Below are positions 7,047-14,008 of a stretch of 17,032 nucleotides of DNA, one piece after another. Source of the stretch: CAYJBH01 sp964370765 (GTDB taxonomy: Bacteria > Bacillota > Clostridia > Oscillospirales > Ruminococcaceae); the NCBI GenBank assembly GCA_964370765.1, contig CAYJKW010000047.1:1-17032 (forward strand), written 5' to 3'. The notes below the pieces were generated by a model. It was given only the letters and a program-made list of their open reading frames with translations. It was not told the origin of the DNA and made no database searches. The translations under genes and the position numbers were made by a program. The stretch's first letter is position 1. Each line of letters begins with the position of its first letter.

Positions 7047-8051
7047 ATGAAATACATTACAGCGGAAGAGTTGCGTATCGCTACAATAGCCTGTGGCACA
7101 AAAGAGTATTCTTTGCCACAGGGCGCATCGCTTACTCCGCTTGCGGTTGATTACGCTAACTGCAACAGTATAGCTTTAATTACCGATGGTGGCGATAAAA
7201 ACAGCAAAGTTAAGCCGGAACATATGACATACCTATGTGGTAATGTTCTGGTTAATAAAGCTCACCCTCGTATAATTTTTCGCGGTAAATTAGACGTTTT
7301 TGCATCCGAGATAATAAGTATGCAGCTTTATGCACAAGAACGTGGCGAGTTAGGTCTTGTTCAGGATCTTGACGAAATTCTAAAATATTCCGGCGATATA
7401 ATGTCTGCAGAGGTAAAAAACAAAACATTAACTGCAATTAACTTATTAGGCCTAGACTCTGAGGAGCTGCGTCGTATTTCACATAACGTAAAGAAAGAAA
7501 TCGGAATATCGCATCCTGTAATGAACTATAACCTTGGTGGAATTGTAACCGGACTAAATCGCTTAAGAACAATCGTAAGGGAGTGTGAGTTGTGCGCTGT
7601 TGCGGCCTTTTTAACAGAACAAGGCGATTGTTCAAGAACTGATATAGTCGAAGCATTAAACAGGCTTTCAAGTACAATCTATATCATGATATGTCGATTT
7701 ATAGCAAAGAAAGACATAGCTTACGTTAGCATTACAAGCAAAAAATTTAATGATTGCACACAGACCGAAAATATAAATCATTTTAACGATGAACTAATTA
7801 CAAAGATAGCAGATGAGGTACTAGCAAGACTTTATGCAATCAGAGAGAATGTAACGGAATCAACAGCATCTAACGACTGTGCTCCGATAGCATCATATAC
7901 CGAGATTGGATTAATAACTGCGAGTATCGCTCAACAAATTGTAATGGCAACCGTTGATGGCCCCATAGTTTTTAATAAGGGAACGATAATAACCCCTTTA
8001 GCAAAGGATCTGTTTAATAAAAATAGCTTAGATTACACCTTTAAAGTATAG
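7047..8051 (+). CDS. eutT: ATP:cob(I)alamin adenosyltransferase EutT with a C-terminal extension
   Basis: EutT makes adenosylcobalamin for EutBC. Residues 1-220 match the family: an N-terminal LTPLAVD segment (29-35), HPRIIFRGKLD (73-83), LGLDSEELRRISH (134-146), LNRLRTIVRE (170-179) and IVEALNRLSSTIYIM (200-214). The metal-binding H-x11-CC-x2-C segment of enteric EutT is absent. This fits the metal-independent class described for Listeria and other Firmicutes. Enteric EutT has about 267 residues and ends near this protein's residue 225. Here 110 more residues follow, ending in GTIITPLAKDLFNKNSLD (312-329), which resembles the N-terminal GASLTPLAVDYANCNSI (26-42). The extension's function is unknown. 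RBS is AAAGGA before ATG 7047. Confidence 0.9.
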   Translation: MKYITAEELRIATIACGTKEYSLPQGASLTPLAVDYANCNSIALITDGGDKNSKVKPEHMTYLCGNVLVNKAHPRIIFRGKLDVFASEIISMQLYAQERGELGLVQDLDEILKYSGDIMSAEVKNKTLTAINLLGLDSEELRRISHNVKKEIGISHPVMNYNLGGIVTGLNRLRTIVRECELCAVAAFLTEQGDCSRTDIVEALNRLSSTIYIMICRFIAKKDIAYVSITSKKFNDCTQTENINHFNDELITKIADEVLARLYAIRENVTESTASNDCAPIASYTEIGLITASIAQQIVMATVDGPIVFNKGTIITPLAKDLFNKNSLDYTFKV

Positions 8052-8059
8052 GAGATCAG

Positions 8060-8407
8060 ATGTCAGAACAAAAACAGCGTATTATACAGGAGTTTGTGCC
8101 GGGCAAACAGGTTACTATGGCACATCTTATTGCAAACCCAACCGGTGATCTATATAAAAAAATAGGTGTGATTTCAGAGCGCAAAGGAGCCTTAGGGATA
8201 CTGACTATAACTCCAAGCGAAGCAGCTATAGTTGGAGCAGATGTGGCATCAAAGGCGGCAGAGGTCGAGATCGTATTTGTCGATCGGTTTAGCGGCTCTT
8301 TGGTAATCTGCGGAGATGTAGCAAGTGTTGAGGCTGCCATGAACGACATTATTAATGTTCTTCAAAATGTAATTGGTTTCACCCCTACCGAAATAACCAA
8401 ATCATAA
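8060..8407 (+). CDS. eutS: Microcompartment shell protein EutS
   Basis: EutS is a circularly permuted BMC-domain protein whose hexamers are bent and are thought to shape shell edges. Its 115 residues match E. coli EutS (111) end to end: RIIQEFVPGKQVTMAHLI, KKIGV, ALGILTITPSEAAIVGADVA, FVDRFSGSLVICGDV and a terminal TKS. The RBS AGGAGA lies 8 nt before the ATG. The gap after eutT is 8 nt, so the genes are co-transcribed. Confidence 0.96.
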   Translation: MSEQKQRIIQEFVPGKQVTMAHLIANPTGDLYKKIGVISERKGALGILTITPSEAAIVGADVASKAAEVEIVFVDRFSGSLVICGDVASVEAAMNDIINVLQNVIGFTPTEITKS

Positions 8408-8429
8408 CTTAAGCTAAGGGCGTGATACA

Positions 8430-8864
8430 ATGAAAAAGATATTAATAATTGGCCAAACCGGCTGTGGAAAAACTACACTTTCACAGCGCTTACTAAACGA
8501 AGAGATACGCTATAAAAAAACTCAATCGGTAGAAGTGCTGGGAGATGTTATCATCGACACGCCTGGCGAGTATGTACAAAGCAAGCAGTTTTATCGCGCA
8601 CTTGTTGTTACTGCTGTAGAAGCCGACTATATTCTTATGTTGCAGGATAGTAGTGAAGATCAATGTAGCTTTTCACCAATGATGAAGGGCATGTTTAATA
8701 AGCCTATTATCGGGGTAATGACCAAGATTGATCTTTCGGTCGACAAGCACCGCATTGCTATGCTAGAAGAATTGCTAACCATGTCCGGTGCAGAACGTAT
8801 CTTCCATGTTAGCAGTACTACCGGTGAGGGTATAAAAGAGTTATCCGAATTTTTAGAGAGTTAA
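8430..8864 (+). CDS. eutP: EutP, P-loop GTPase-like protein of the Eut system
   Basis: EutP is a small Ras-like P-loop protein of 144 residues. The Walker A motif GQTGCGKTT is at residues 8-16. DTPGE (about 43-47) is the G3-like element and TKID (about 98-101) the G4-like element. Salmonella EutP has been reported to have acetate kinase activity, forming ATP from acetyl phosphate, so a GTPase role should not be assumed. It is the last gene of the operon, 22 nt after eutS, with a weak RBS (AAGGGCG), and is followed by a large terminator hairpin. Confidence 0.93.
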   Translation: MKKILIIGQTGCGKTTLSQRLLNEEIRYKKTQSVEVLGDVIIDTPGEYVQSKQFYRALVVTAVEADYILMLQDSSEDQCSFSPMMKGMFNKPIIGVMTKIDLSVDKHRIAMLEELLTMSGAERIFHVSSTTGEGIKELSEFLES

Positions 8865-8904
8865 GCGAACCTTACTCTGCTATCGTACATACTAATTATC
8901 ATAA

Positions 8905-8947
8905 AAAGCATCAGGGGGATGAATCTGTATTCACCCCCTGATGCTTT
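8905..8947. terminator. Bidirectional terminator between eutP and the DUF4234 gene
   Basis: AAAGCATCAGGGGG pairs perfectly with CCCCCTGATGCTTT (14 bp). After a single bulged A, TGAAT pairs with ATTCA around a CTGT loop. Minus-strand transcripts from the DUF4234 gene get TTTTTAT after the stem. Plus-strand transcripts from eutP get only TTT, but the stem is very strong. It lies between the convergent ends of the two units. Confidence 0.87.
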
Positions 8948-8982
8948 GCTGTATATAGTAGACTTTCAGTCTATTATTAAAT

Positions 8983-9492
8983 TTAACCGTAAGTGTTATA
9001 GCTCTCACAGATTAGGTTAGTTGCCTTTAGTAGTTTATGAATATAGATAAATGGTCCAACAGCTATAAGTGATCCCAAAACTGCCCACAACCAATAGGAA
9101 CTTGCATCAAAGGAGTAAGCTATATTCCTTCTTACTAACTCATCCCCTATTCTTGCACTTATCTTGTGATACCAAACAACGTAGCCTATACCAAAAGTTA
9201 TTGGCCCTATTAAAAATGCTAATAGTGCAAAATGCATTGTTCGTTTGCCGTCATATCTACCGGCAACAGTGTTAACAGCATTTGAAACACCACAATAAAC
9301 AACTAGACCATAAATACCAAACGTTATCATTGATAACAGTATTATTTTTAGTAACGACCTGTTTGTTTTTAGCTGTGCTACAGGACCGTTATTCACCGGC
9401 TGATATTGTTGGTACTGTTGCTGTTGTTGCTGATACTGTTGTTCACCGCCCTGTGCATATTGATAGTTTGATGAATTTTGCTGATTGTCCAT
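8983..9492 (-). CDS. DUF4234-type membrane protein with Gln-rich N-terminus
   Basis: Residues 1-37 are a low-complexity segment rich in Gln, Tyr and Asn, including a run of six Gln, and are probably disordered in the cytoplasm. LKTNRSLLKIILLSMITFG (41-59) has the start typical of DUF4234 proteins. Three hydrophobic segments follow, at about 46-68, 87-108 and 131-152. The function of DUF4234 proteins is unknown. The RBS GGGAGA lies 7 nt before ATG 9492. It is a single-gene unit ending at the bidirectional hairpin. Family assignment rests on motif memory rather than a search. Confidence 0.75.
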   Translation of the reverse strand: MDNQQNSSNYQYAQGGEQQYQQQQQQYQQYQPVNNGPVAQLKTNRSLLKIILLSMITFGIYGLVVYCGVSNAVNTVAGRYDGKRTMHFALLAFLIGPITFGIGYVVWYHKISARIGDELVRRNIAYSFDASSYWLWAVLGSLIAVGPFIYIHKLLKATNLICESYNTYG

Positions 9493-9712
9493 TGTTAATC
9501 TCCCATTTTAGAATTTGCGATAATATACGGTCAAGTTATTTACACTGCTCCCTTTTTGTGGTTAATCTTTTTTAAAGGCTACCACAAAGAACCGCTAACT
9601 TTTGCGCCTTGTTAAGCTTACTGTAACCGAGACTAAATGTCAATAGCATAATCTAAAATTACAATGTTTTAACGATAATCTTTTCATAAATCCAAAAAGT
9701 GGGTATCCCCAT
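9493..9712 (-). other. Intergenic region upstream of the DUF4234 gene, with an 8-bp inverted repeat
   Basis: No gene is seen in this 220-nt stretch. TTTGTGGT (9555-9562) and ACCACAAA (9581-9588) form an 8-bp inverted repeat with an 18-nt spacer, about 65-95 bp upstream of the DUF4234 start. It could be an operator or a weak hairpin. No clear promoter hexamer pair was found. Confidence 0.3.
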
Positions 9713-9715
9713 TTA
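9694..9715 (-). terminator. Weak terminator-like hairpin at the end of the 980-residue receptor gene
   Basis: On the minus strand the stop codon region reads AAATGGGGATACCCACTTTTT. TGGG/CCCA pairs are flanked by A-T pairs with one mismatch and followed by five T. The stem is short and overlaps the stop codon, so efficiency is doubtful. Confidence 0.4.
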
Positions 9716-12655
9716 GATCTTAATACTATATTCTTTTTTGGCCAATAGCGTCTCTTGGAAGTCTTCTACACTCATCGGTTTTGCAAAGTAGTACCCTTGT
9801 GCATAGTCACAGCCTATGCCTTTTAACCATAATGCTTGGGCATAAGTTTCAACACCCTCTGCTACTACCTTCATGTTCAGATGTTTTGCCATAGTGATAA
9901 CATCTGACACCACAATTGCACTTTTTGACCCTTGATCCTTAAGATCAAAAAAGGCTTTATCTAGTTTTAAAACATCTGCGTCTATAGCCGAAAGTCTATT
10001 TAATGATGAAACTCCTGCACCAAAGTCATCAATAGAAATTGTAAAACCTATGGTCTTTAATCGCTTAACCGAATCAAGGAATTTATCTGCATCTTTTTCA
10101 ATAGCACTTTCAGTAAGTTCAAGTTCTATTCTTTCAGGGGATATTTCATATGTGTTAACAATGCTAAATATTCTAGTTGCAATATTCTCAGCAAGAACAG
10201 TATGGGCAGATAGGTTTACCGAAATTCTAGGTATACTAACCTTTTTGTGATTGCTACTTATGTATTTACACACCTCTTCTAAAACAAATAAATCTAAAGA
10301 GGCAATAAACCCATTATCTTCGAATATCGGAATAAAATCATCCGGATAGATAGTTTCTCCAAGGGTAGGATGCCACCGCACAAGAGCTTCTGCACCCCCG
10401 ACTTCAAGTGTGTCAAAGGAGATTTTAGGTTGATATTCAACAACAAACTCCCTATCCTTTAAGGCTTGCTCCATGCGAAATGTAATATTGACCTTATGTT
10501 CATACATCTTACGCATCTTTGCATCAAAGGTGATAAAGGTCGTTTTATGCGCATCCTTACCATGTTTTCTTGCGGTATCAGCCTGCCCTATAATTGCCGA
10601 AATTTTTTCCTTTGTATTTTCTACTATTAAATTACCAAAAGATAGAATAACATTATATTTTTCATTCATGTTATCATGTAAAACCGGCACAATATCTGTG
10701 GTATATATCTTACGCATAGTACCACCGTCGTCGACACGCCTAAATATCATAAACTGATCGGCAGTTCTTCGACATAGAACAGCGGACGTATCCTTAAAGG
10801 TAGTTTTTAGCGTTTTCGAAATAGCTAATAAAATTTCAGTGCCACGGGTTGGGCTAAAATGCGTATTGATTGTCTTAAACATATCAATATCAAATGTTAT
10901 AAGCTCATATTCATTCGGCTTTGCAACCTTTAATATCTCCTCCATAGTAGAGGCAAACTTACTTAAAGACATTAGACCTGTTAGCATATCTGTGTTATGC
11001 GAAATTAACAGTGCCTCTTTTTTCTTAATCTGCCCATGATAATAAAGCGCTAAAAAACCAGCTATGGTAATTAGAATTCCAATTGCAAATAAATACCAAA
11101 AATCCATAAAAAGATCAAGTATGCTATCCTCAGGGTAAAAATCATTTGCATGGTTATTCAGGATGGTTCTATACTCGTTATCACCTATCCTATCTAGCAT
11201 TACATTAAATATTGGCAGATATTCTTGCGAAATGTCTTTTGAAATAAATAGCTGCATCGGTACTGTCAGGTCGGTATGTATCGAGATACTGTCAGTATTG
11301 TCTAAATACAGCTGTGCATATGCGGCTCCGGATTCTGTTGATATTAACGCACTAACATCTCCTGCATCAAAGGCATCCAGTAAATCATGCCAATCAGTAT
11401 AAGCTATTAACTCAGAGTTAGGAAAATCCTGTACAAAAAGCTCAGAGCCAATCGCCTTGTATGGTAAAAGTCCAATTTTATTTAGATTACCAATTAACTC
11501 TCTGGTGCTGTGGCTATCTTTATATACATCCGCATCAACCTGTGCAATCATCGGAAGATCATAGTATGACTCTGTTGCATCATAACGCTCATTATCAACA
11601 TCTGAGTGACCATATATCGTAAGTAGCATATCAAAGTCTTGATGCAGTTCCCTATCTTCGCTTAAGCTGTAAGGATGGTAGTTTATTTCAAAACCATGTT
11701 GCTCGGCAAGCATATCAAGCGTTTCTACCATTGCACCATCCGGTAAACCTTGCTCATTTTGAAATGAGATTGGCTCATAGTCGGCTACATAACCAACTTC
11801 AAGCGGCCTTTGACGTAGGGTTTCTACCTCCCCTTGCGTGAGCGACCGATGATTTATCTCTATACTGTCTGACATGTATTTATTTTCAAGTTCTAAGAAA
11901 TAATTTCCCTCGGTTGCAACAACATCATAAAATACAGTATCTATCTTGTCCATCAATTCTTGATTTTCAAAACTTGTGACCATAAATAGGCTAAACACAC
12001 CTAAATTTAGAACGTTATTGCCAACATTCGAGTAATCATCCTCTAAATATGTTATAAAAAAGTCGGCGTCCAGTTGCATGTAAGTGCCTTCAACACCATA
12101 GACATACTCAACAGAAATATCGTTTGCATTACAATATCTTTCAAGGTATTCTTTACCTATGTTACCATCATATGTAGCTACAGTTTTACCATCTATTGCT
12201 TTAGGATCTGCATATAAAAGATCCATATCATCTGTCATTAAAGCAACGTATGTTTTGCTATATTGAGTGTCTGAATATAATACGTTTTGGGCCCGCTCAT
12301 CAGTTTTGGTTACAAACCCACCTACATCAACGCTTCCGTTATTTACTGCATCAAACATACTTCCCGTGACAGGGACATACTCAAACTTAAGATCACTAAC
12401 CTCAGCAATCTTTTCAAAAACATCATAACCATAGCCCTTATCGCTATAGCTATCTAGGTCTACAATAAAATCATCGAATGCATCGTAATATCCAACCCTT
12501 ATAACCCTGTCGTAATCAAAGGGTTCCGGATCTTCAATCTCCGATTCATCCTGCGTTGAAATGATGCCTTCCTCTCCATTTACAACCATAGTTACATAGG
12601 GAGAGCTTGTTACTAGAGCACAAATTAAAAGTGCAGCTAACAAAAATTTTTTCAT
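9713..12655 (-). CDS. Membrane receptor with two solute-binding domains, degenerate GGDEF and intact EAL (c-di-GMP phosphodiesterase)
   Basis: This 980-residue protein has a signal-like N-terminus (1-22) and two extracytoplasmic amino-acid-type solute-binding domains (about 50-275 and 280-510). A membrane segment (about 518-540), a GGDEF-like domain (about 553-715) and an EAL domain (about 720-970) follow. The GGDEF signature is replaced by TADQF (631-635), so cyclase activity is not expected; GTP sensing is possible. EAL residues look complete: Glu756 in EAL, Asn814, Glu846, Asp876-Asp877, Lys897, Glu933 and Gln953. It should therefore hydrolyse c-di-GMP in response to an external small ligand, perhaps an amino acid or a periplasmic protein. 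ATG 12655 follows GGAGA by a slightly long gap. A good promoter lies at 12747-12775. Confidence 0.9.
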   Translation of the reverse strand: MKKFLLAALLICALVTSSPYVTMVVNGEEGIISTQDESEIEDPEPFDYDRVIRVGYYDAFDDFIVDLDSYSDKGYGYDVFEKIAEVSDLKFEYVPVTGSMFDAVNNGSVDVGGFVTKTDERAQNVLYSDTQYSKTYVALMTDDMDLLYADPKAIDGKTVATYDGNIGKEYLERYCNANDISVEYVYGVEGTYMQLDADFFITYLEDDYSNVGNNVLNLGVFSLFMVTSFENQELMDKIDTVFYDVVATEGNYFLELENKYMSDSIEINHRSLTQGEVETLRQRPLEVGYVADYEPISFQNEQGLPDGAMVETLDMLAEQHGFEINYHPYSLSEDRELHQDFDMLLTIYGHSDVDNERYDATESYYDLPMIAQVDADVYKDSHSTRELIGNLNKIGLLPYKAIGSELFVQDFPNSELIAYTDWHDLLDAFDAGDVSALISTESGAAYAQLYLDNTDSISIHTDLTVPMQLFISKDISQEYLPIFNVMLDRIGDNEYRTILNNHANDFYPEDSILDLFMDFWYLFAIGILITIAGFLALYYHGQIKKKEALLISHNTDMLTGLMSLSKFASTMEEILKVAKPNEYELITFDIDMFKTINTHFSPTRGTEILLAISKTLKTTFKDTSAVLCRRTADQFMIFRRVDDGGTMRKIYTTDIVPVLHDNMNEKYNVILSFGNLIVENTKEKISAIIGQADTARKHGKDAHKTTFITFDAKMRKMYEHKVNITFRMEQALKDREFVVEYQPKISFDTLEVGGAEALVRWHPTLGETIYPDDFIPIFEDNGFIASLDLFVLEEVCKYISSNHKKVSIPRISVNLSAHTVLAENIATRIFSIVNTYEISPERIELELTESAIEKDADKFLDSVKRLKTIGFTISIDDFGAGVSSLNRLSAIDADVLKLDKAFFDLKDQGSKSAIVVSDVITMAKHLNMKVVAEGVETYAQALWLKGIGCDYAQGYYFAKPMSVEDFQETLLAKKEYSIKI

Positions 12656-12746
12656 ATCGATACATCTCCATATAAGCAGTCTATATTTATAGCCATAAAC
12701 TATACATTTACATACATCAATTCAGCATCACTAGTCTCTTGCGTAG

Positions 12747-12775
12747 ATTATATCGAAATAAGTCGAGAAAATCAA
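12747..12775 (-). promoter_or_regulatory. Sigma-A-type promoter of the EAL receptor gene
   Basis: Minus strand TTGATT (12775-12770) and TATAAT (12752-12747) are 17 bp apart. The predicted start near 12740 leaves a leader of about 85 nt. The leader is too short for, and shows none of the conserved bases of, a c-di-GMP riboswitch. Confidence 0.72.
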
Positions 12776-12900
12776 TAGAATAACCAAACATTGTGCTAAA
12801 AAAAGTGCATTTAACTACATATTAACCAAAATTTAGTCCACAATTACTAGTTTATAAAAAAATAATGGTCAAAAAAATCTAGTATTTTTATATAAAATTT
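12776..12900. other. A/T-rich intergenic stretch with no recognised element
   Basis: Between the EAL receptor promoter and the hairpin after the ybaN-like gene there is only A/T-rich sequence with A- and T-runs. No ORF with an RBS and no inverted repeat worth noting was seen. Confidence 0.4.
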
Positions 12901-12940
12901 ACACACCTGTTTACCGAACTTATGTCGGCACCGGGTGTGT
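12901..12940 (-). terminator. Hairpin after the ygbA-ybaN pair, probable terminator
   Basis: ACACACCTG (12901-12909) pairs with CGGGTGTGT (12932-12940), 9 bp including one G-T, and inside it CCGA pairs with TCGG. It starts 33 nt after the ybaN-like stop. On the minus strand it is followed by AAATTTTATATAAAAA, which is A/U-rich but not a pure U-tract. Confidence 0.6.
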
Positions 12941-12973
12941 ATCGTTAATATATTACGGTAAAATATTGTATGG

Positions 12974-13345
12974 TTATCTTATTGTTTTTACTCCAAACGT
13001 AAAATAAATTATATGAAAAAGCCAAACAAAAGAAAGGATTATCCGCCCAACGGGAACCTCGCTCATCATTAAAAATCCGATAGTCATTAGTATTGTAACG
13101 GTTATTATTATTTTAATTTTTGTTTTTACTGTCATCCCCTTTTTCTGTACATAACTTTCCAGATTGTTTTTATAAAGCTTGGTATTTTTAAACCAGCTAT
13201 CAAGTTTTTCGCTACTCTTTCCAAAACCAAATGCTGCTATTAAAAGAAAAGGAAACGCCGGAAGTAACGGTACTACTGCGCCAACAGCGCCTAACGCCAA
13301 ACCAACACATCCAATAGTTAAATAGATTATTTTTTTTACTTTCAC
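12974..13345 (-). CDS. DUF454 (YbaN-family) inner-membrane protein
   Basis: The 123-residue protein matches YbaN (about 125 in E. coli). It has a first hydrophobic stretch with GCVGLALGAVGAVVPLLPAF (12-31), then FPFLLIAAFGFGKSSEKLDS (31-50) followed by WF, and two membrane segments at about 77-95 and 101-118. The function of DUF454 is unknown. I place the start at GTG 13345, whose GTGA overlaps the TGA stop of the upstream gene and which has GGAAGG 6 nt before it. Longer readings to 13471 would run through the upstream gene with no homology. The 4-nt overlap indicates translational coupling with the YgbA-like protein. Confidence 0.82.
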   Translation of the reverse strand: MKVKKIIYLTIGCVGLALGAVGAVVPLLPAFPFLLIAAFGFGKSSEKLDSWFKNTKLYKNNLESYVQKKGMTVKTKIKIIITVTILMTIGFLMMSEVPVGRIILSFVWLFHIIYFTFGVKTIR

Positions 13346-13653
13346 TCTCTGCCTTCCTTTTTCGTTGCTATTAAATGTTTGATTGCAATGACAGGATGAT
13401 ATAGTATCATTCGTGGTCCTGAAAATCTCATTACCGTTCTTATATACTCTCTCATGTCGGGTTTGTAACAATGGGTCTTACAGTTTGAACAAAAGGTTTT
13501 TGTCTCCTTATAGGGACACTTCTCCGCTCTTATTTGCACATAGTTTAAAAGCTCTTTACAGCCTTTGCAAAGCTCTATTTGCTTATGTTTTTTCTTGCAA
13601 AATATTTTAATCATTAGCTTTGCTACCTGCTTTTCTTTTTCAACTTCAGCCAT
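13342..13653 (-). CDS. YgbA-type 'nitrous oxide-stimulated promoter' family protein
   Basis: This small cytoplasmic protein of 103 residues has a conserved cysteine set: C19, C29-x2-C32, C46, C55-x2-C58 and C62. It also has the family block TFCSNCKTHCYKPDMREYIR followed by TVMRFSGPRM. E. coli ygbA belongs to the nitric-oxide (NsrR) regulon. The biochemical role is unclear, but the cysteines suggest metal or iron-sulfur binding. ATG 13653 with GGGCGGGG just upstream is preferred to an in-frame ATG at 13710 that directly abuts GGAAG with no spacer. It is the first gene of a two-gene operon with the ybaN-like gene and lies about 80 nt downstream of a promoter overlapped by a palindrome. Confidence 0.8.
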   Translation of the reverse strand: MAEVEKEKQVAKLMIKIFCKKKHKQIELCKGCKELLNYVQIRAEKCPYKETKTFCSNCKTHCYKPDMREYIRTVMRFSGPRMILYHPVIAIKHLIATKKEGRE

Positions 13654-13739
13654 TAATCCCCGCCCTGTTGTTTTTATAACTAGCAAATAACTTTTATTCT
13701 GAATTAACATCTTCCAATAATTAGTTACAGCTAACTTAT

Positions 13740-13753
13740 TATGTTATAACATA
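13740..13753. promoter_or_regulatory. Perfect 14-bp palindrome over the -10 box, candidate operator
   Basis: TATGTTATAACATA is a perfect palindrome that covers the -10 hexamer (13748-13743) of the ygbA-like promoter. A dimeric repressor bound there would block transcription. The regulator is not identifiable from sequence; nitric-oxide or redox control is a guess from the downstream family. Confidence 0.5.
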
Positions 13754-13771
13754 TTATCAATATTTTTTCAA
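13743..13771 (-). promoter_or_regulatory. Promoter of the ygbA-ybaN pair
   Basis: Minus strand TTGAAA (13771-13766) and TATAAC (13748-13743), each one mismatch from consensus, are 17 bp apart. Predicted transcription start is near 13736. Confidence 0.65.
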
Positions 13772-13887
13772 GCTCAAAATAATTCTTAATTTACAATTCG
13801 ACAATTTTCTCTTTATCGGCAAAACCATTTTCAAGGTATGTGTTTACCACACAAAACCCTTCCAAAGGCTTAGATTATATACTATCC
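13772..13887. other. Intergenic stretch without a gene
   Basis: This sequence between the ygbA promoter and the hairpin after the chemoreceptor gene holds no ORF with an RBS and no structure I can support. Confidence 0.35.
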
Positions 13888-13904
13888 ATTGCCTCACTAA
13901 GCAA

Positions 13905-13937
13905 TATGGACGGATAGCGCTTGGCTATCCGTCCATA
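13905..13937 (-). terminator. Strong perfect hairpin downstream of the chemoreceptor gene
   Basis: TATGGACGGATAGC and GCTATCCGTCCATA form a perfect 14-bp stem with a 5-nt loop (GCTTG), 72 nt after the chemoreceptor stop. On the minus strand it is followed by TTGCTTAGTG, not a proper U-tract. It could terminate transcription or protect the mRNA 3' end. A weaker stem, ATTGC/GCAAT (about 13888-13904), abuts it. Confidence 0.65.
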
Positions 13938-14008
13938 ACTTTATTATAGTAGGTTACTGTATTTTTTTATAAATGTCGCATAAAAAGTAGGTGCTACTAT
14001 TTTTATTT

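Noticed and set aside
12656..12746. A c-di-GMP riboswitch in the leader of the EAL receptor gene.
   Set aside because: The leader is too short and the conserved GGGACGCAAAG-like core is absent.
13654..13711. An NsrR site (AAGATGTTAATT) upstream of the ygbA-like gene.
   Set aside because: Only one half resembles the NsrR motif, the partner half is missing, and it lies downstream of the predicted promoter.
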